NCBI GenBank assembly: GCA_964396965.1
Contig: CAYNGD010000006.1
Location: 1 to 64,000 of the forward strand
Direction of reading: 5' to 3'
DNA length: 64,000 nucleotides
Origin: JABMRW01 sp964396965
Lineage (GTDB): Bacteria; Chloroflexota; Dehalococcoidia; Dehalococcoidales; BS750m-G39
Part shown: positions 26,363 through 34,603 of the stretch, piece after piece
Layout: the number at the start of each line of letters is the position of its first letter
Numbering within the stretch: the stretch's first letter is position 1
Translations under genes and position numbers: made by a program
Notes under the pieces: generated by a model
Seen by the model: only the letters and a program-made list of their open reading frames with translations
The model's database searches: none
Told to the model about the DNA's origin: nothing

Positions 26363-26392
26363 TTGACAAACTTTACCTCTATGTGATAGATT
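26363..26392 (+). promoter_or_regulatory. Promoter of the CoA-transferase leader
   Basis: TTGACA (26363-26368), 18-bp spacer, TAGATT (26387-26392). A start near 26400 would place the structured leader at the very 5' end of the transcript. Confidence 0.7.
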
Positions 26393-26399
26393 AAACGCG

Positions 26400-26557
26400 A
26401 TATGTTAAGTCAGGCTGTCTCCTGGAGTTTATTTGCCGATTTCGCCTTTACAGGGCGCACCCGGTGCGCTTGGGGGGCAGCTTGTTTGAAAATTTAAGGC
26501 TATTTAAGATATAAAGAAATCCAGAAGAGACCCTCCCAGGCGGAGGGATTTTTGTTT
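26400..26557 (+). promoter_or_regulatory. Candidate riboswitch-like leader, copy A (unrecognised class)
   Basis: The leader folds as a closing stem of 11 pairs, AGGCTGTCTCC (26412-26422) with GGGGGCAGCTT (26473-26483). Inside is a hairpin GCGCAC-CCG-GTGCGC (26455-26469) followed directly by GCTTGGGGGG (26468-26477). The last block can instead pair over all ten positions (two G-T) with CCTCCCAGGC (26532-26541), the 5' arm of the terminator. The two pairings are mutually exclusive, giving a switch. Copy B at 27853 has the same plan. I do not match it to any riboswitch class I know. Confidence 0.65.
26531..26557 (+). terminator. Attenuator of leader A
   Basis: Stem CCCTCC (26531-26536) / GGAGGG (26542-26547), loop CAGGC, then ATTTTTGTTT. 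It lies about 35 bp before the CoA-transferase start and downstream of its promoter, so it must be read through for expression. Confidence 0.8.
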
Positions 26558-26588
26558 ATTAAGGGAACTAACCATAAGGAGGGGTAGC

Positions 26589-27797
26589 ATGGCTGGGCCT
26601 TTAGACGGGGTCAGGGTGGTGGAGATAACCATGTTTCAGCAGGGGCCGGTGGCCGGTATGAGGTTGGGTGACCTGGGTGCCAAGGTGATTAAGGTTGAGG
26701 CTAAGACCGGAGACCCAGGTAGAGGGATGATGAGGATGGTCGGCGTCGATGCCGGCCTAAAGGGGCGAAACTATTACTTTGAGAGCAATAACCGCAACAA
26801 GAGGAGCATCGTCCTTGACCTTAAGACGAGAAAGGGGATGAAGGTATTCTTAAAGCTGATTGACCGGGCTGATGTCTTTCTGACCAACATGAGCATCGAG
26901 GCACCGCAGAGGATGGGCATCAGCCCCGAGGTGTTGCTCAAGAGAAATCCACGGTTGATCTATGCCCATGCCTCCGGATGGGGCCGTAAAGGCCCGGATG
27001 CCAGCGAGCTTTCCTTCGACTATACCGGCATTGCCCGGTCGGGGACGATGATGATGTGTGGGGAGAGGGGTGATCCGCCGGGAATCCTGATACCGGGTAT
27101 GGGTGATGAGCAGGGTGGGCTTATCTGCGCCTGGGCGGTGACCGCCGCCCTCTATGCACGGGAGAAGACAGGCCGGGGGCAGCTGGTCGATACCTCTTTG
27201 ATGGGCAGCCTGATTTCCCTGCACGGGGTCAGCTTCTCGGCGCCTGGGGTTCTGGGACAGGAGTTCCCCAGACTACTCAGGTCGGAAGCGGGCAACCCGA
27301 TTTATAACCACTATGGGTGTAAGGACGACAAATGGATTGTCTTGGCTCACCTCCAGCCCGACCGGTACTGGCCCAATGTCTGCCGGGCGATGGGGCTGGA
27401 GGAGCTGGAGCATGACCCCAAATTTAGCACGATAGAAGCCAGGCACGATAATGCCAGGGAGCTGGTGGCTATCCTGGACGAGAGGTTCGCCACCAGGACC
27501 AGGGATGAATGGATGGAGATTTTTAAGAGGGAGGATGTAATCTATACCCCGGTCCAGTCAGCCAGCGAGGTCTTTGAGGACGGACAGGCGCTGGCCAATG
27601 ACTATATCATCCCGGTTGACCATCCGGTCTGGGGCAGGATAAAGATGCTGGGCTTCCCCTGGACATTCCACGAGACACCAGCCTCGGTGCAGAGGGAGGC
27701 CCCCGAGCTCGGCCAGCACACCGAGGAGATTCTGCTGGAGCTGGGCTATAGCTGGGAGGATATCGCTGCTTTAAAGAATGAAGAGGCGATACCTTAA
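26589..27797 (+). CDS. Class III (CaiB/BaiF family) CoA-transferase
   Basis: Transfers CoA between an acyl-CoA and a carboxylic acid. The 402-aa protein begins GPLDGVRVVEIT and contains GDLGAKVIKVE, the VLDLKTRKG segment, and the catalytic aspartate as Asp173 in IPGMGDEQGG, followed by the helix AALYAREKTGRGQLVDTSL. Complete at both ends. Family members act on carnitine, bile acid, formate/oxalate, benzylsuccinate or phenyllactate CoA esters; the substrate here cannot be read. Its position upstream of a benzoyl-CoA-reductase-like set suggests an aromatic or 2-hydroxy acid. Its mRNA carries leader A. SD AAGGAGGGG. Confidence 0.9.
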   Translation: MAGPLDGVRVVEITMFQQGPVAGMRLGDLGAKVIKVEAKTGDPGRGMMRMVGVDAGLKGRNYYFESNNRNKRSIVLDLKTRKGMKVFLKLIDRADVFLTNMSIEAPQRMGISPEVLLKRNPRLIYAHASGWGRKGPDASELSFDYTGIARSGTMMMCGERGDPPGILIPGMGDEQGGLICAWAVTAALYAREKTGRGQLVDTSLMGSLISLHGVSFSAPGVLGQEFPRLLRSEAGNPIYNHYGCKDDKWIVLAHLQPDRYWPNVCRAMGLEELEHDPKFSTIEARHDNARELVAILDERFATRTRDEWMEIFKREDVIYTPVQSASEVFEDGQALANDYIIPVDHPVWGRIKMLGFPWTFHETPASVQREAPELGQHTEEILLELGYSWEDIAALKNEEAIP

Positions 27798-27818
27798 AGG
27801 CTGCTAAAAGGATGAGTT

Positions 27819-27847
27819 TGACAATAGCGCTTTTATATGTTAAGATT
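27819..27847 (+). promoter_or_regulatory. Promoter of leader B
   Basis: TTGACA (27819-27824), a 16-17-bp spacer and TAAGAT (ends about 27847). It lies just after the CoA-transferase stop and gives the downstream genes their own start near 27854. Confidence 0.75.
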
Positions 27848-27852
27848 AGGTT

Positions 27853-28035
27853 TGCTTAAATATGGATGAGAATAAGATGTTAAATATCGCCTTCCAGGAC
27901 TATTATTACGCCTATTATTTTACACCGAAAGGTGTGCTTGGGAGGTTTGCGGCCTGAAGCAGGGTAGTTAAGAGCTAAAAATAAACAGGAAAGCTAAAAG
28001 GAACCCTCCCAAGCGGGAGGGTTCTCCGTTTTTAG
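27853..28035 (+). promoter_or_regulatory. Candidate riboswitch-like leader, copy B (unrecognised class)
   Basis: Same architecture as leader A with different sequence. Closing stem CCTTCC (about 27890-27895) pairs with GGGAGG (27940-27945). The internal hairpin ACACC-GAAA-GGTGT (27922-27935) is directly followed by GCTTGGGAGG (27936-27945). That block is an exact 10-nt complement of CCTCCCAAGC (28005-28014) in the terminator's 5' arm and loop. Between stem and hairpin both copies share GGA-T-TTATT and GCC-ATTT-like stretches. The hairpin stems differ in sequence but keep pairing, which looks like covariation. Confidence 0.65.
28001..28035 (+). terminator. Attenuator of leader B
   Basis: Perfect 10-bp stem GAACCCTCCC / GGGAGGGTTC with loop AAGC (28001-28024), then TCCGTTTTT. 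It stands 30 bp before the metallo-hydrolase gene and after its promoter. Confidence 0.88.
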
Positions 28036-28065
28036 GAATATAACCAAAGGAGGACTAAAAATCAA

Positions 28066-29007
28066 GTGACCGAAAGAATGGTTAAAAGAAGGTATGAAAT
28101 CTTTACCATTGCCCCCAACTTTTACCAGCTGGGTACCCCCTCCTATCCGGCCTATCTGACGATGGGGGATAAAGGGATGATTATCGAGGGGGGCACCGGG
28201 GCTACCTTTCCCATTATCGTTGCCCAGCTCCGGGAGCTGGGCAACGAGCCGGAGCGGATAGAATACGTTGCCCTTACCCATACCCACCCCGACCATTTCG
28301 GCGCCGTACCGCACCTAAAGAAGCTGTGGCCTCATCTGAAGGTTATCGCCAGCGACCTGGCGGCTAAGCTGCTGCAGAAGGAAGAAGTCATCAAGGACTT
28401 TGTCCGCATGGATCGCACCATCGCCGAGATTCTGCTGGTCAAGGGCGATATCGACTGGTGGCCCGTCGAGCTGGAAAACCCGGTCTTCAAAATTGATAGG
28501 ATTGTCGGCGAGGGGGATAAGATAGACCTCGGTTCGGGTATGGTATGGACCGTTTATGAAACGCCGGGGCATTCGCCCTGCCATATCTCCTTTCACAACG
28601 AAAGGGATGGCATACTGGTTATCGGGGACGCCACCGGGATATACGAGCCCGACAAAGAGGTCTTCTGGCCTAACTATTTCCAGTCCCTGGAGGAGTACTG
28701 CAACAGCATTCGCAAGCTGGCGGTGCTGCCGGCTAGGATAGGCGCCCGCAGCCACGGCGGTGTTGTCGGAGGGGAACCCGGGCACTATTTGCGGAGGGTT
28801 ATAAAAGCTACCGAGGCTTATCACCGCGAGCTGATGGACCGGCTGGCTGGCGGTGAGAGTCCTGAGGCGATTGCCCTGGATAAGGCGAAGTGGGTATATA
28901 CCTTCACCAACCTACAGCCCTTTAAGCTGATACATGCCATGACCGGGCTTACCCTCAGGCTTTCTCAGGCGGCGGATGGTAAAGAAGGCCTGTTTGGTGT
29001 CCCCTGA
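28066..29007 (+). CDS. Metallo-beta-lactamase-fold hydrolase
   Basis: The 313-aa protein carries the metal-binding motif THTHPDHFGA (His72, His74, Asp76, His77), then GHSPCHISFH and VIGDATGIYEP (the bridging Asp), and a final SHGG histidine, so a dinuclear metal site is likely. The C-terminal third is helical. It may be a thioesterase or hydrolase for a CoA or cyclic intermediate of the pathway encoded next to it; that is inference. It uses GTG at 28066 after AAAGGAGG (spacing about 11); an ATG at 28078 is an alternative. It is the first gene after leader B. Confidence 0.87.
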   Translation: MTERMVKRRYEIFTIAPNFYQLGTPSYPAYLTMGDKGMIIEGGTGATFPIIVAQLRELGNEPERIEYVALTHTHPDHFGAVPHLKKLWPHLKVIASDLAAKLLQKEEVIKDFVRMDRTIAEILLVKGDIDWWPVELENPVFKIDRIVGEGDKIDLGSGMVWTVYETPGHSPCHISFHNERDGILVIGDATGIYEPDKEVFWPNYFQSLEEYCNSIRKLAVLPARIGARSHGGVVGGEPGHYLRRVIKATEAYHRELMDRLAGGESPEAIALDKAKWVYTFTNLQPFKLIHAMTGLTLRLSQAADGKEGLFGVP

Positions 29008-29049
29008 ACTCAGGCAAGGTGTTATAATACAGCGAAGAGGAGTAACGTT

Positions 29050-30207
29050 ATGCCAAGTGAGGCTATTGGCGGGCTGATGGCAGCCGATAAATACTACCAG
29101 GACTACGGCGCCAGGGCCAGAGAGCTTAAGAAGCAGGGGAAAAAGATAATAGGCTACCTGTGCGCCTTTACCCCGGTGGAGATCATCACCGCCGCCGGCC
29201 TAGTGCCTTTCCGGATAAAAGGAGATGTTAACGAGCCCATCACTAAGGCCGATACTGAGATGGAGACCATCGTCTGCCCCCTGGTGCGGAGCTGCTTTGA
29301 TATGGCGCTTAAGGGAAACTATGAGTTCCTTGACGGCATCGTCATCCCCCACGCCTGTGACAGCATCTCCCGGACCTACGATGTCTGGAAGTATTCACTG
29401 AACCTCCCCTACTCCCATTTCATCAATATGCCCCACAGCACCGACGGGCCGTCACTCGAATTTTACAAGGCGCTGCTGGGCACGTTAAGGAAGAGCCTGG
29501 CCAAGTTTGCCGGAAGAGAGATTTCCGACCAGGACTTGAGAGAGGCAATAAAGCTCTACAACCAGAACCGGGCTAAAGTGCGGGAGCTGTATGAGCTGAG
29601 GAAGGCCTCGCCGCCCCTGATATCGGGTGCGGAGATAACCAGGGTGTTGGTAGGGGCAATTAGCCTGCCGGTTGAGGAGGCCACCCGGCTCGTTGACAGC
29701 GTTATCGAAGAGGTCAAGCAGCGGCCGCCGCTACCGGCCAAGGCAGCCCGGCTGATGGTGGTTGGTGCCGAGGTTGACGATATTGCCTTCATCGACCTCA
29801 TCGAGGACAGCGGGGCCTGGGTGGTGGCCGACGACCTCTGCCCCGGGGCGAGGGAGTTCTGGGCCGATGTTGAGGTCACCAAGAATCCGATTGACGGCAT
29901 CGCCGAGCGGTATTTAAGGAAGATAAACTGCGGCCGGACCTTCCGTGAGAGAAAAGGGAGCTATGACGACTATCTCGAGGAGAGGTTCGGGCATATCGGG
30001 CGTTTTATTAAAGAATTTAAGGTGGATGGGGTGGTGCTCTATATTTACAAGTACTGCGACCCTTACGGCTTCGACGTGCCGCCGATGAAGGGCTACATCG
30101 AATCTAAGGGAACGCCGGTGCTCTACCTTGAGGACGAGTATTCCATGTCCACCATCGGCAGGCTCAGGACCAGAATTCAGGCCTTCCTGGAATTGATTGC
30201 TAAATAG
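29050..30207 (+). CDS. Benzoyl-CoA reductase / 2-hydroxyacyl-CoA dehydratase FeS subunit (BcrC/BzdN-like)
   Basis: The 385-aa protein belongs to the HgdB/BcrC superfamily that binds an FeS cluster and the CoA substrate. The N domain shows GYLCAFTPVEIITAAGLVPFR, then CPLVRSCFDMALKG and IPHACDSISRTYDVWKY; Cys38, Cys76, Cys82 and Cys103 are cluster-ligand candidates. The C-terminal domain has YKYCDPYGFDVPPMKGYIE and LEDEYSMSTIGRLRTRIQAFLE. Length matches BcrC/BzdN. Start ATG 29050 follows GAGGAG. A second homologue follows 21 bp later. The FLDGIVIPHACD region resembles benzoyl-CoA reductase, but substrate assignment is inference. Confidence 0.88.
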   Translation: MPSEAIGGLMAADKYYQDYGARARELKKQGKKIIGYLCAFTPVEIITAAGLVPFRIKGDVNEPITKADTEMETIVCPLVRSCFDMALKGNYEFLDGIVIPHACDSISRTYDVWKYSLNLPYSHFINMPHSTDGPSLEFYKALLGTLRKSLAKFAGREISDQDLREAIKLYNQNRAKVRELYELRKASPPLISGAEITRVLVGAISLPVEEATRLVDSVIEEVKQRPPLPAKAARLMVVGAEVDDIAFIDLIEDSGAWVVADDLCPGAREFWADVEVTKNPIDGIAERYLRKINCGRTFRERKGSYDDYLEERFGHIGRFIKEFKVDGVVLYIYKYCDPYGFDVPPMKGYIESKGTPVLYLEDEYSMSTIGRLRTRIQAFLELIAK

Positions 30208-30228
30208 TAGTTTATAAGGAGAACGGTT

Positions 30229-31566
30229 ATGACCGAGGAGAAGAAACCGGAGGAGAGAAAAAAGAGGAGGACGGCCACCGAGGCGGCGGCCAAGATAGGG
30301 CCGATGGCCAAGGCGATGAACGCCGCCGTGCTTCAGGCGAGCCAGGATGGCGAGCCGATAGCCTACTCCTTTATCTACAGCGGCTATGACGAAATCATCC
30401 GGGCGATGGATATCGTCCCCGCCTGGACGGAGAACTACGCCGGAATCTGCGGTGCCAAGCGCGATGCCCAGCGGTTCCTGGAGAGGGCGGAGGGGGAGAA
30501 CTTCTCCCGCTCCCTCTGCACCTACGCCCTCTGCGGCCTGGGCTTTGACAACTGGCGCGAGGAGCTGGGGGAGATGCCCCTGGATGCCCCCTGGGGTGGG
30601 CAGGCCCGGCCCACGGTGATGCTGGGCAGCGGCCAGGTCATCTGCGACCCCAGGTACAAGTGGTACCAGGCGGCCCAGCACTATATGACCGACGTGCCGG
30701 TCTATGTCGGCGGGCTGCCCTATCCCCCCTATGAGGAGGACTACGACTACCGCGAGGTGCAGGACTACTACGTGAAATATATCGTCGGGGAGCTGCGGGG
30801 GCTGGTCGAGTTTCTGGAGAAGAATACTAATAGAAAGATGGACTGGGAGCGCTTGAGCCAAGTGGTTGACATCAGCGACCGCACCTGGAACACGATTTCC
30901 GAGGCCTACGACCTGCGCAAGGCGGTGCCCTGCCCGATGGGCACCGGCGACGCCATGAATACCATGGTGCCGATGACCTTCATGATGGGAACCCAGGAGG
31001 CCCTGGACTTCTTCAAGGACCTATATGATGAGCTTAAGTGCAAGATAGCCAACAAAGAGGGCGTAATTCCCGACGAGAAATACCGGCTGCTCTGGGGTGG
31101 GGGGCTGCCCTCGTGGTTTGCCCTGACTGATTTTAACTACTTCAACAGCAGGGGGGCGGTCTTTCCCGCCGAGACTACCTACCGGCTGCTGGAGCCGGTC
31201 TATAAGCTGGACTTACCTAAGGTCAGCGACCCACTGGAGCACCTGGCCTGGCGCTGGGTGAGGTACTGGACCTGTCGTCATGACAGGGCCAGGAAACGCC
31301 CGGGCTCTACCCCTGAGGTTGAGCGCCTTATTGAGTATATCGAGGAATACAAGATAGACGGGGTGGTGATGCACGAGGCCTTCTCCTGCCGCAGCTGGCA
31401 CCCCGGCCTGATATGGCAGCTTAACCAGCTCAAACGGGTCTATAGTGATATACCATCGCTGGTTCTGGAGAGCGATATCGTTGACATCAGCTCCTATAAC
31501 GAGGCCGACACCAGGGCCAGGATAGATGCCTTCATCGATACCCTGGAGGCGGTCAAGAGCCGGTGA
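30229..31566 (+). CDS. Benzoyl-CoA reductase / 2-hydroxyacyl-CoA dehydratase FeS subunit (BcrB/BzdO-like)
   Basis: At 445 aa this is the larger FeS partner, comparable in length to BcrB/BzdO. The first about 25 residues are highly charged (Lys/Glu/Arg). Next come SFIYSGYDEIIRAMDIVPAW, AGICGAKRDAQRFLE and SRSLCTYALCGLGFD with cluster-ligand cysteines, the LGSGQVICDPRYKW block, and the C-terminal HEAFSCRSWH with VLESDIVDISSYNEADTRARI. The stop overlaps the next gene by four bases, so subunit stoichiometry is probably fixed by coupling. Confidence 0.87.
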   Translation: MTEEKKPEERKKRRTATEAAAKIGPMAKAMNAAVLQASQDGEPIAYSFIYSGYDEIIRAMDIVPAWTENYAGICGAKRDAQRFLERAEGENFSRSLCTYALCGLGFDNWREELGEMPLDAPWGGQARPTVMLGSGQVICDPRYKWYQAAQHYMTDVPVYVGGLPYPPYEEDYDYREVQDYYVKYIVGELRGLVEFLEKNTNRKMDWERLSQVVDISDRTWNTISEAYDLRKAVPCPMGTGDAMNTMVPMTFMMGTQEALDFFKDLYDELKCKIANKEGVIPDEKYRLLWGGGLPSWFALTDFNYFNSRGAVFPAETTYRLLEPVYKLDLPKVSDPLEHLAWRWVRYWTCRHDRARKRPGSTPEVERLIEYIEEYKIDGVVMHEAFSCRSWHPGLIWQLNQLKRVYSDIPSLVLESDIVDISSYNEADTRARIDAFIDTLEAVKSR

Positions 31567-32408
31567 AAAGCCAGTATTTCGCCGGGGTTGACATCGGTTC
31601 CACCATGACCAAGGTGGTCATCATGGACCAGGCGACCCTGGCCTCGGTTATCGGCCCCACCGGCCCCGAGCACCGCAAGCTGGCCAACCGGGTGATGGAG
31701 GAGGCGCTAGGCAAGGCCGGACTTGCCTTCGAGGAGATAACCTACCTGGTGGCCACCGGCTACGGGCGGATCAACGTCCCCTTCGCCGACAGGCAGATAA
31801 CCGAGATATCCTGCCACGCCCGGGGGGTGGCCCACCTGCTGCCCGGGGTGAGGACGGTGATTGACATCGGCGGCCAGGACAGCAAGGGAATCAAGCTCAA
31901 AGACGGGCGGGCGGTGGACTTCGTTATGAACGACAGGTGCGCCGCCGGCACCGGCCGCTTTCTGGAGGTGACCGCCGAGAGCCTCGGCGTCAGCCTGGAG
32001 GAGATGGGTAAATTAGCGCTGGAGGCTAAGAATAAGGTGGAGATAGGCAGCACCTGCACCGTCTTCGCCGCCCAGGAGGTAGTGGCCAAGCTCTCCGAGG
32101 GGGCGGCGCTGGCCGATATCATCGCCGGCCTGCACGAGGCGATTGCTACCCGGATATACGGCATGGTCCGGCGCCTGAAGATAGAGAGGGAGGTGGCCCT
32201 GACCGGCGGCGGGGCTAAGAATATTGGCCTAGTTAAGTCTATGGAAGCTAAACTGGGCTTCCCGGTGCTGCTGCCACCGGAGCCGCTGCTCACCGGGGCT
32301 ATCGGGGCGGCGCTGCTGGGTGGGGATATAGTCAAGGAGGCGGAGAAGAAGGGAGAGAAACTAAAGAAAAGCCCCCGTCGCCTCACTGAGGCTACCTTGT
32401 TTACATAA
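31563..32408 (+). CDS. ATP-dependent activator/reductase subunit (BcrA/BzdP/HgdC-like)
   Basis: An ASKHA-fold ATPase that donates low-potential electrons to the FeS subunits at the cost of ATP. The 281-aa protein has the phosphate-1 motif GVDIGSTMTKVV, the phosphate-2 motif IDIGGQDSKGI (Gln105-Asp106), and two cysteines, Cys126 in NDRCAAGTGRFLE and Cys165 in STCTVFAAQE, that bridge a 4Fe-4S cluster across a dimer in HgdC. ALTGGGAKNIGLV is the adenosine motif. A GTG start at 31563 overlaps the upstream stop. All ATPase motifs are intact. Confidence 0.9.
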   Translation: MKSQYFAGVDIGSTMTKVVIMDQATLASVIGPTGPEHRKLANRVMEEALGKAGLAFEEITYLVATGYGRINVPFADRQITEISCHARGVAHLLPGVRTVIDIGGQDSKGIKLKDGRAVDFVMNDRCAAGTGRFLEVTAESLGVSLEEMGKLALEAKNKVEIGSTCTVFAAQEVVAKLSEGAALADIIAGLHEAIATRIYGMVRRLKIEREVALTGGGAKNIGLVKSMEAKLGFPVLLPPEPLLTGAIGAALLGGDIVKEAEKKGEKLKKSPRRLTEATLFT

Positions 32409-32423
32409 TATAGGAAGAAAATC

Positions 32424-33209
32424 ATGATATATGTTGCCGGGATTGATATCGGCTCCGCCTTCGCCAAGGCGGTGATAATGGCGGAGAATAAAATAGTCGC
32501 CCACCGGGTAAAGCCCTCCGGCGGGAACTACAGGCTCACCGCCGGGCAGGTTATGGATGAGGCTCTTGACAAGGCCAGGCTATCTCAAAAGGATATAGCC
32601 GGTACCGTAGCCACCGGCTACGGCGCATCCAGCGTCTCTTCGGCCAGCCAGACAGCCTCGGATATATCCTGCCTGGCTAGGGGGGTGCACTATCTCTTTC
32701 CTGGTGCCCGCACCGTCATTGATATCGGCGGGCAGTTCACCCGAGTGCTTAAATTAGACGGGCGGGGGAGGGCCACCTCCTTCCTGCTCAGCGAGAAGTG
32801 CGCCGCCGGTAGCGGGCGATTTCTGCAGGTGATTGCCAGGGTGCTTCAGGTTAACCTTGATGACATCGGCGAGCTATCGCTAAAGTCCAAGAAAAGGGTT
32901 GACTTCAACACCGGCTGCGCCGTCTTCGCAGAGTCGGAGGCGGTATCCCGCATCGCCGAGGGGGCGGCCAAGGAGGATATTCTGGCCGGTCTGCACCGGG
33001 CTCTGGCGGCTAAGATTCAGGCCATGGTGGCCAGGCTCGGCCTTGAGCCTGAGTGTGCTGTGGTGGGGGGTGGGGCCAAGGATATCGGGCTGGTCAGGAG
33101 CATAGAGGCCGGGCTGGAGGGTAAACTGCTGATTCCCGACGAGCCGCAGATTGTGGCCGCCCTGGGGGCAGCCCGGCTGGCCGGGGAAAAGGTCGATCAG
33201 GGGGACTGA
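32424..33209 (+). CDS. Second ATPase/activator subunit (BcrD/BzdQ-like), divergent phosphate-2 motif
   Basis: A 261-aa paralogue of the preceding protein with the cluster cysteines at identical positions (Cys126 in SEKCAAGSGRFLQ, Cys165 in TGCAVFAESEAV) and a good adenosine motif (CAVVGGGAKDIGLV). Phosphate-1 is GIDIGSAFAKAV. Phosphate-2 reads IDIGGQFTRVL: the Asp of GQD is Phe105. 2-Hydroxyacyl-CoA dehydratases need only one homodimeric activator, so a second, altered paralogue fits the A/D heterodimer of class I benzoyl-CoA reductase better. It ends one base before the glcD-like start. Confidence 0.86.
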   Translation: MIYVAGIDIGSAFAKAVIMAENKIVAHRVKPSGGNYRLTAGQVMDEALDKARLSQKDIAGTVATGYGASSVSSASQTASDISCLARGVHYLFPGARTVIDIGGQFTRVLKLDGRGRATSFLLSEKCAAGSGRFLQVIARVLQVNLDDIGELSLKSKKRVDFNTGCAVFAESEAVSRIAEGAAKEDILAGLHRALAAKIQAMVARLGLEPECAVVGGGAKDIGLVRSIEAGLEGKLLIPDEPQIVAALGAARLAGEKVDQGD

Positions 33210-33210
33210 T

Positions 33211-34602
33211 ATGATTGATAAGAAGATTATAACCGAACTACGCAAGACGGTAGGCGAGAACGCCGTCATGACCTCAAAGGAGGACCTCAATGCCTACTCC
33301 TACGACGGCACCACTACCTGGGCTCACCCGCCCGACGTGGTGGTGCTGCCGACCACTGCCGAGCAGGTCTCCCACATCCTGAAGCTGGTTAACGAGCACA
33401 GGGTCCCGGTCACCCCCAGGGGGGCCGGCACCAACCTCAGTGGCGGCTCCATCCCGATAAAGGGGGGTATCGTCCTCTGCACCACCAGGATGGATAAAAT
33501 ACTGGACATAAACAAGGCCAATCTGACCGCCACCGTCGAGCCCGGCGTGGTGCTCCAGGACTTCAATCTGGCCCTGGCCAAGCAGGGGTTGTTCTATCCC
33601 CCCGACCCCCAGAGCTTCCTAGGCTGCACCCTGGGTGGCAACGTGGCCGAGAATGCCAGCGGCCCCTACTGCGTCAAGTATGGGGTAACCAAGCAGTACG
33701 TGTTGGGGCTGGAAGTGGTCCTGGCCAACGGCTACATCATGAAGCTGGGTGGGGTGACGGTCAAGAACCGCACCGGCTATGAGCTGATGATGCTGTTCAC
33801 CGGCTCCGAGGGAACGCTGGGGGTAATCACCAAGATAACCCTCCGGCTGCTGCCGATGCCGCCGGCCAACCAGACGGTGATGGCTGTCTTTGACGATGTG
33901 GCCGTCGGTGGGCAGGCGGTATCCGATATCATGGCCAGCGGGGTGGTGCCGGCCAAGGTCGAGTTCGTTGATAACTTCGTCCTGAGGCGAATCGAGGAGA
34001 TGACCCCGATGGGTCTGCCGGTGGAGGCCAAGGCGCTGCTGCTGATCCAGACCGATGGCTCGCCGGCGGCGGTTGAGGCCGAAACTAAGCAGATTGTTGA
34101 AATACTGAAGAAGAGCGGGGCCAAGGAGGTCAGGGTGGCCAAGGACGCTGCCGAGGCGGCGATGTACTGGAAGATGAGGAGCGCCGGCTATGCTGCTACC
34201 TTCGGTGCCGCCCATACCGTCATGACCGAGGACGTGACCGTGCCCCGGGACCGGATGGCCGAGTTCATCCACAAGCTGGAGGAGATATCGGAGAGGACCG
34301 GCTTCTTTATCTGCTACCTGGGCCATGCCGGCGACGGCAATTTGCACCCATCGATATTCACCGATATCAGGAACGAGGAGGAGTTCGCCCGCGCCCAAAA
34401 GGCGATGGAGGAGATATTCGAGTCGGCGCTCTCGGTGGGCGGCGTCCTCTCCGGCGAGCACGGCATCGGTCTGGAGAAACAGCGCTTCCTCAAGCGGGCG
34501 ATGGACCCGGTGGCCCTTGACCTGATGATAAAGATAAAGGGAATTTTGGACCCCAACCATATCCTCAACCCGGGCAAGATATGGGAAGAGGAAAGGGTTT
34601 GA
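33211..34602 (+). CDS. FAD-linked 2-hydroxyacid dehydrogenase, GlcD family
   Basis: A 463-aa VAO-type flavoprotein. The PCMH FAD site is TPRGAGTNLSGGSIPIKGG, followed by LGCTLGGNVAENASGP and the TGSEGTLGVITK loop. The C-terminal cap has GHAGDGNLHPS (metal/substrate His) and SGEHGIGLEKQRFL. Relatives are glycolate oxidase GlcD and D-lactate or D-2-hydroxyglutarate dehydrogenases. The open frame extends 20 codons further 5', but these lie in the preceding gene; I choose ATG 33211. It is paired one base upstream of a GlcF/HdrD-type partner, so electrons likely pass between them. The true substrate is not readable. Confidence 0.9.
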   Translation: MIDKKIITELRKTVGENAVMTSKEDLNAYSYDGTTTWAHPPDVVVLPTTAEQVSHILKLVNEHRVPVTPRGAGTNLSGGSIPIKGGIVLCTTRMDKILDINKANLTATVEPGVVLQDFNLALAKQGLFYPPDPQSFLGCTLGGNVAENASGPYCVKYGVTKQYVLGLEVVLANGYIMKLGGVTVKNRTGYELMMLFTGSEGTLGVITKITLRLLPMPPANQTVMAVFDDVAVGGQAVSDIMASGVVPAKVEFVDNFVLRRIEEMTPMGLPVEAKALLLIQTDGSPAAVEAETKQIVEILKKSGAKEVRVAKDAAEAAMYWKMRSAGYAATFGAAHTVMTEDVTVPRDRMAEFIHKLEEISERTGFFICYLGHAGDGNLHPSIFTDIRNEEEFARAQKAMEEIFESALSVGGVLSGEHGIGLEKQRFLKRAMDPVALDLMIKIKGILDPNHILNPGKIWEEERV

Positions 34603-34603
34603 T

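Noticed and set aside
26400..28035. Known classes for the two leaders (T-box, glycine, TPP, cobalamin, SAM, ZTP, fluoride, guanidine)
   Set aside because: None of their consensus blocks is present; B contains ACACCGAAA, but without the rest of the glycine aptamer.
29050..33209. Calling the cluster (R)-2-hydroxyglutaryl-CoA dehydratase outright
   Set aside because: Two different activators and two unlike FeS subunits fit class I benzoyl-CoA reductase better; left as a -like call.
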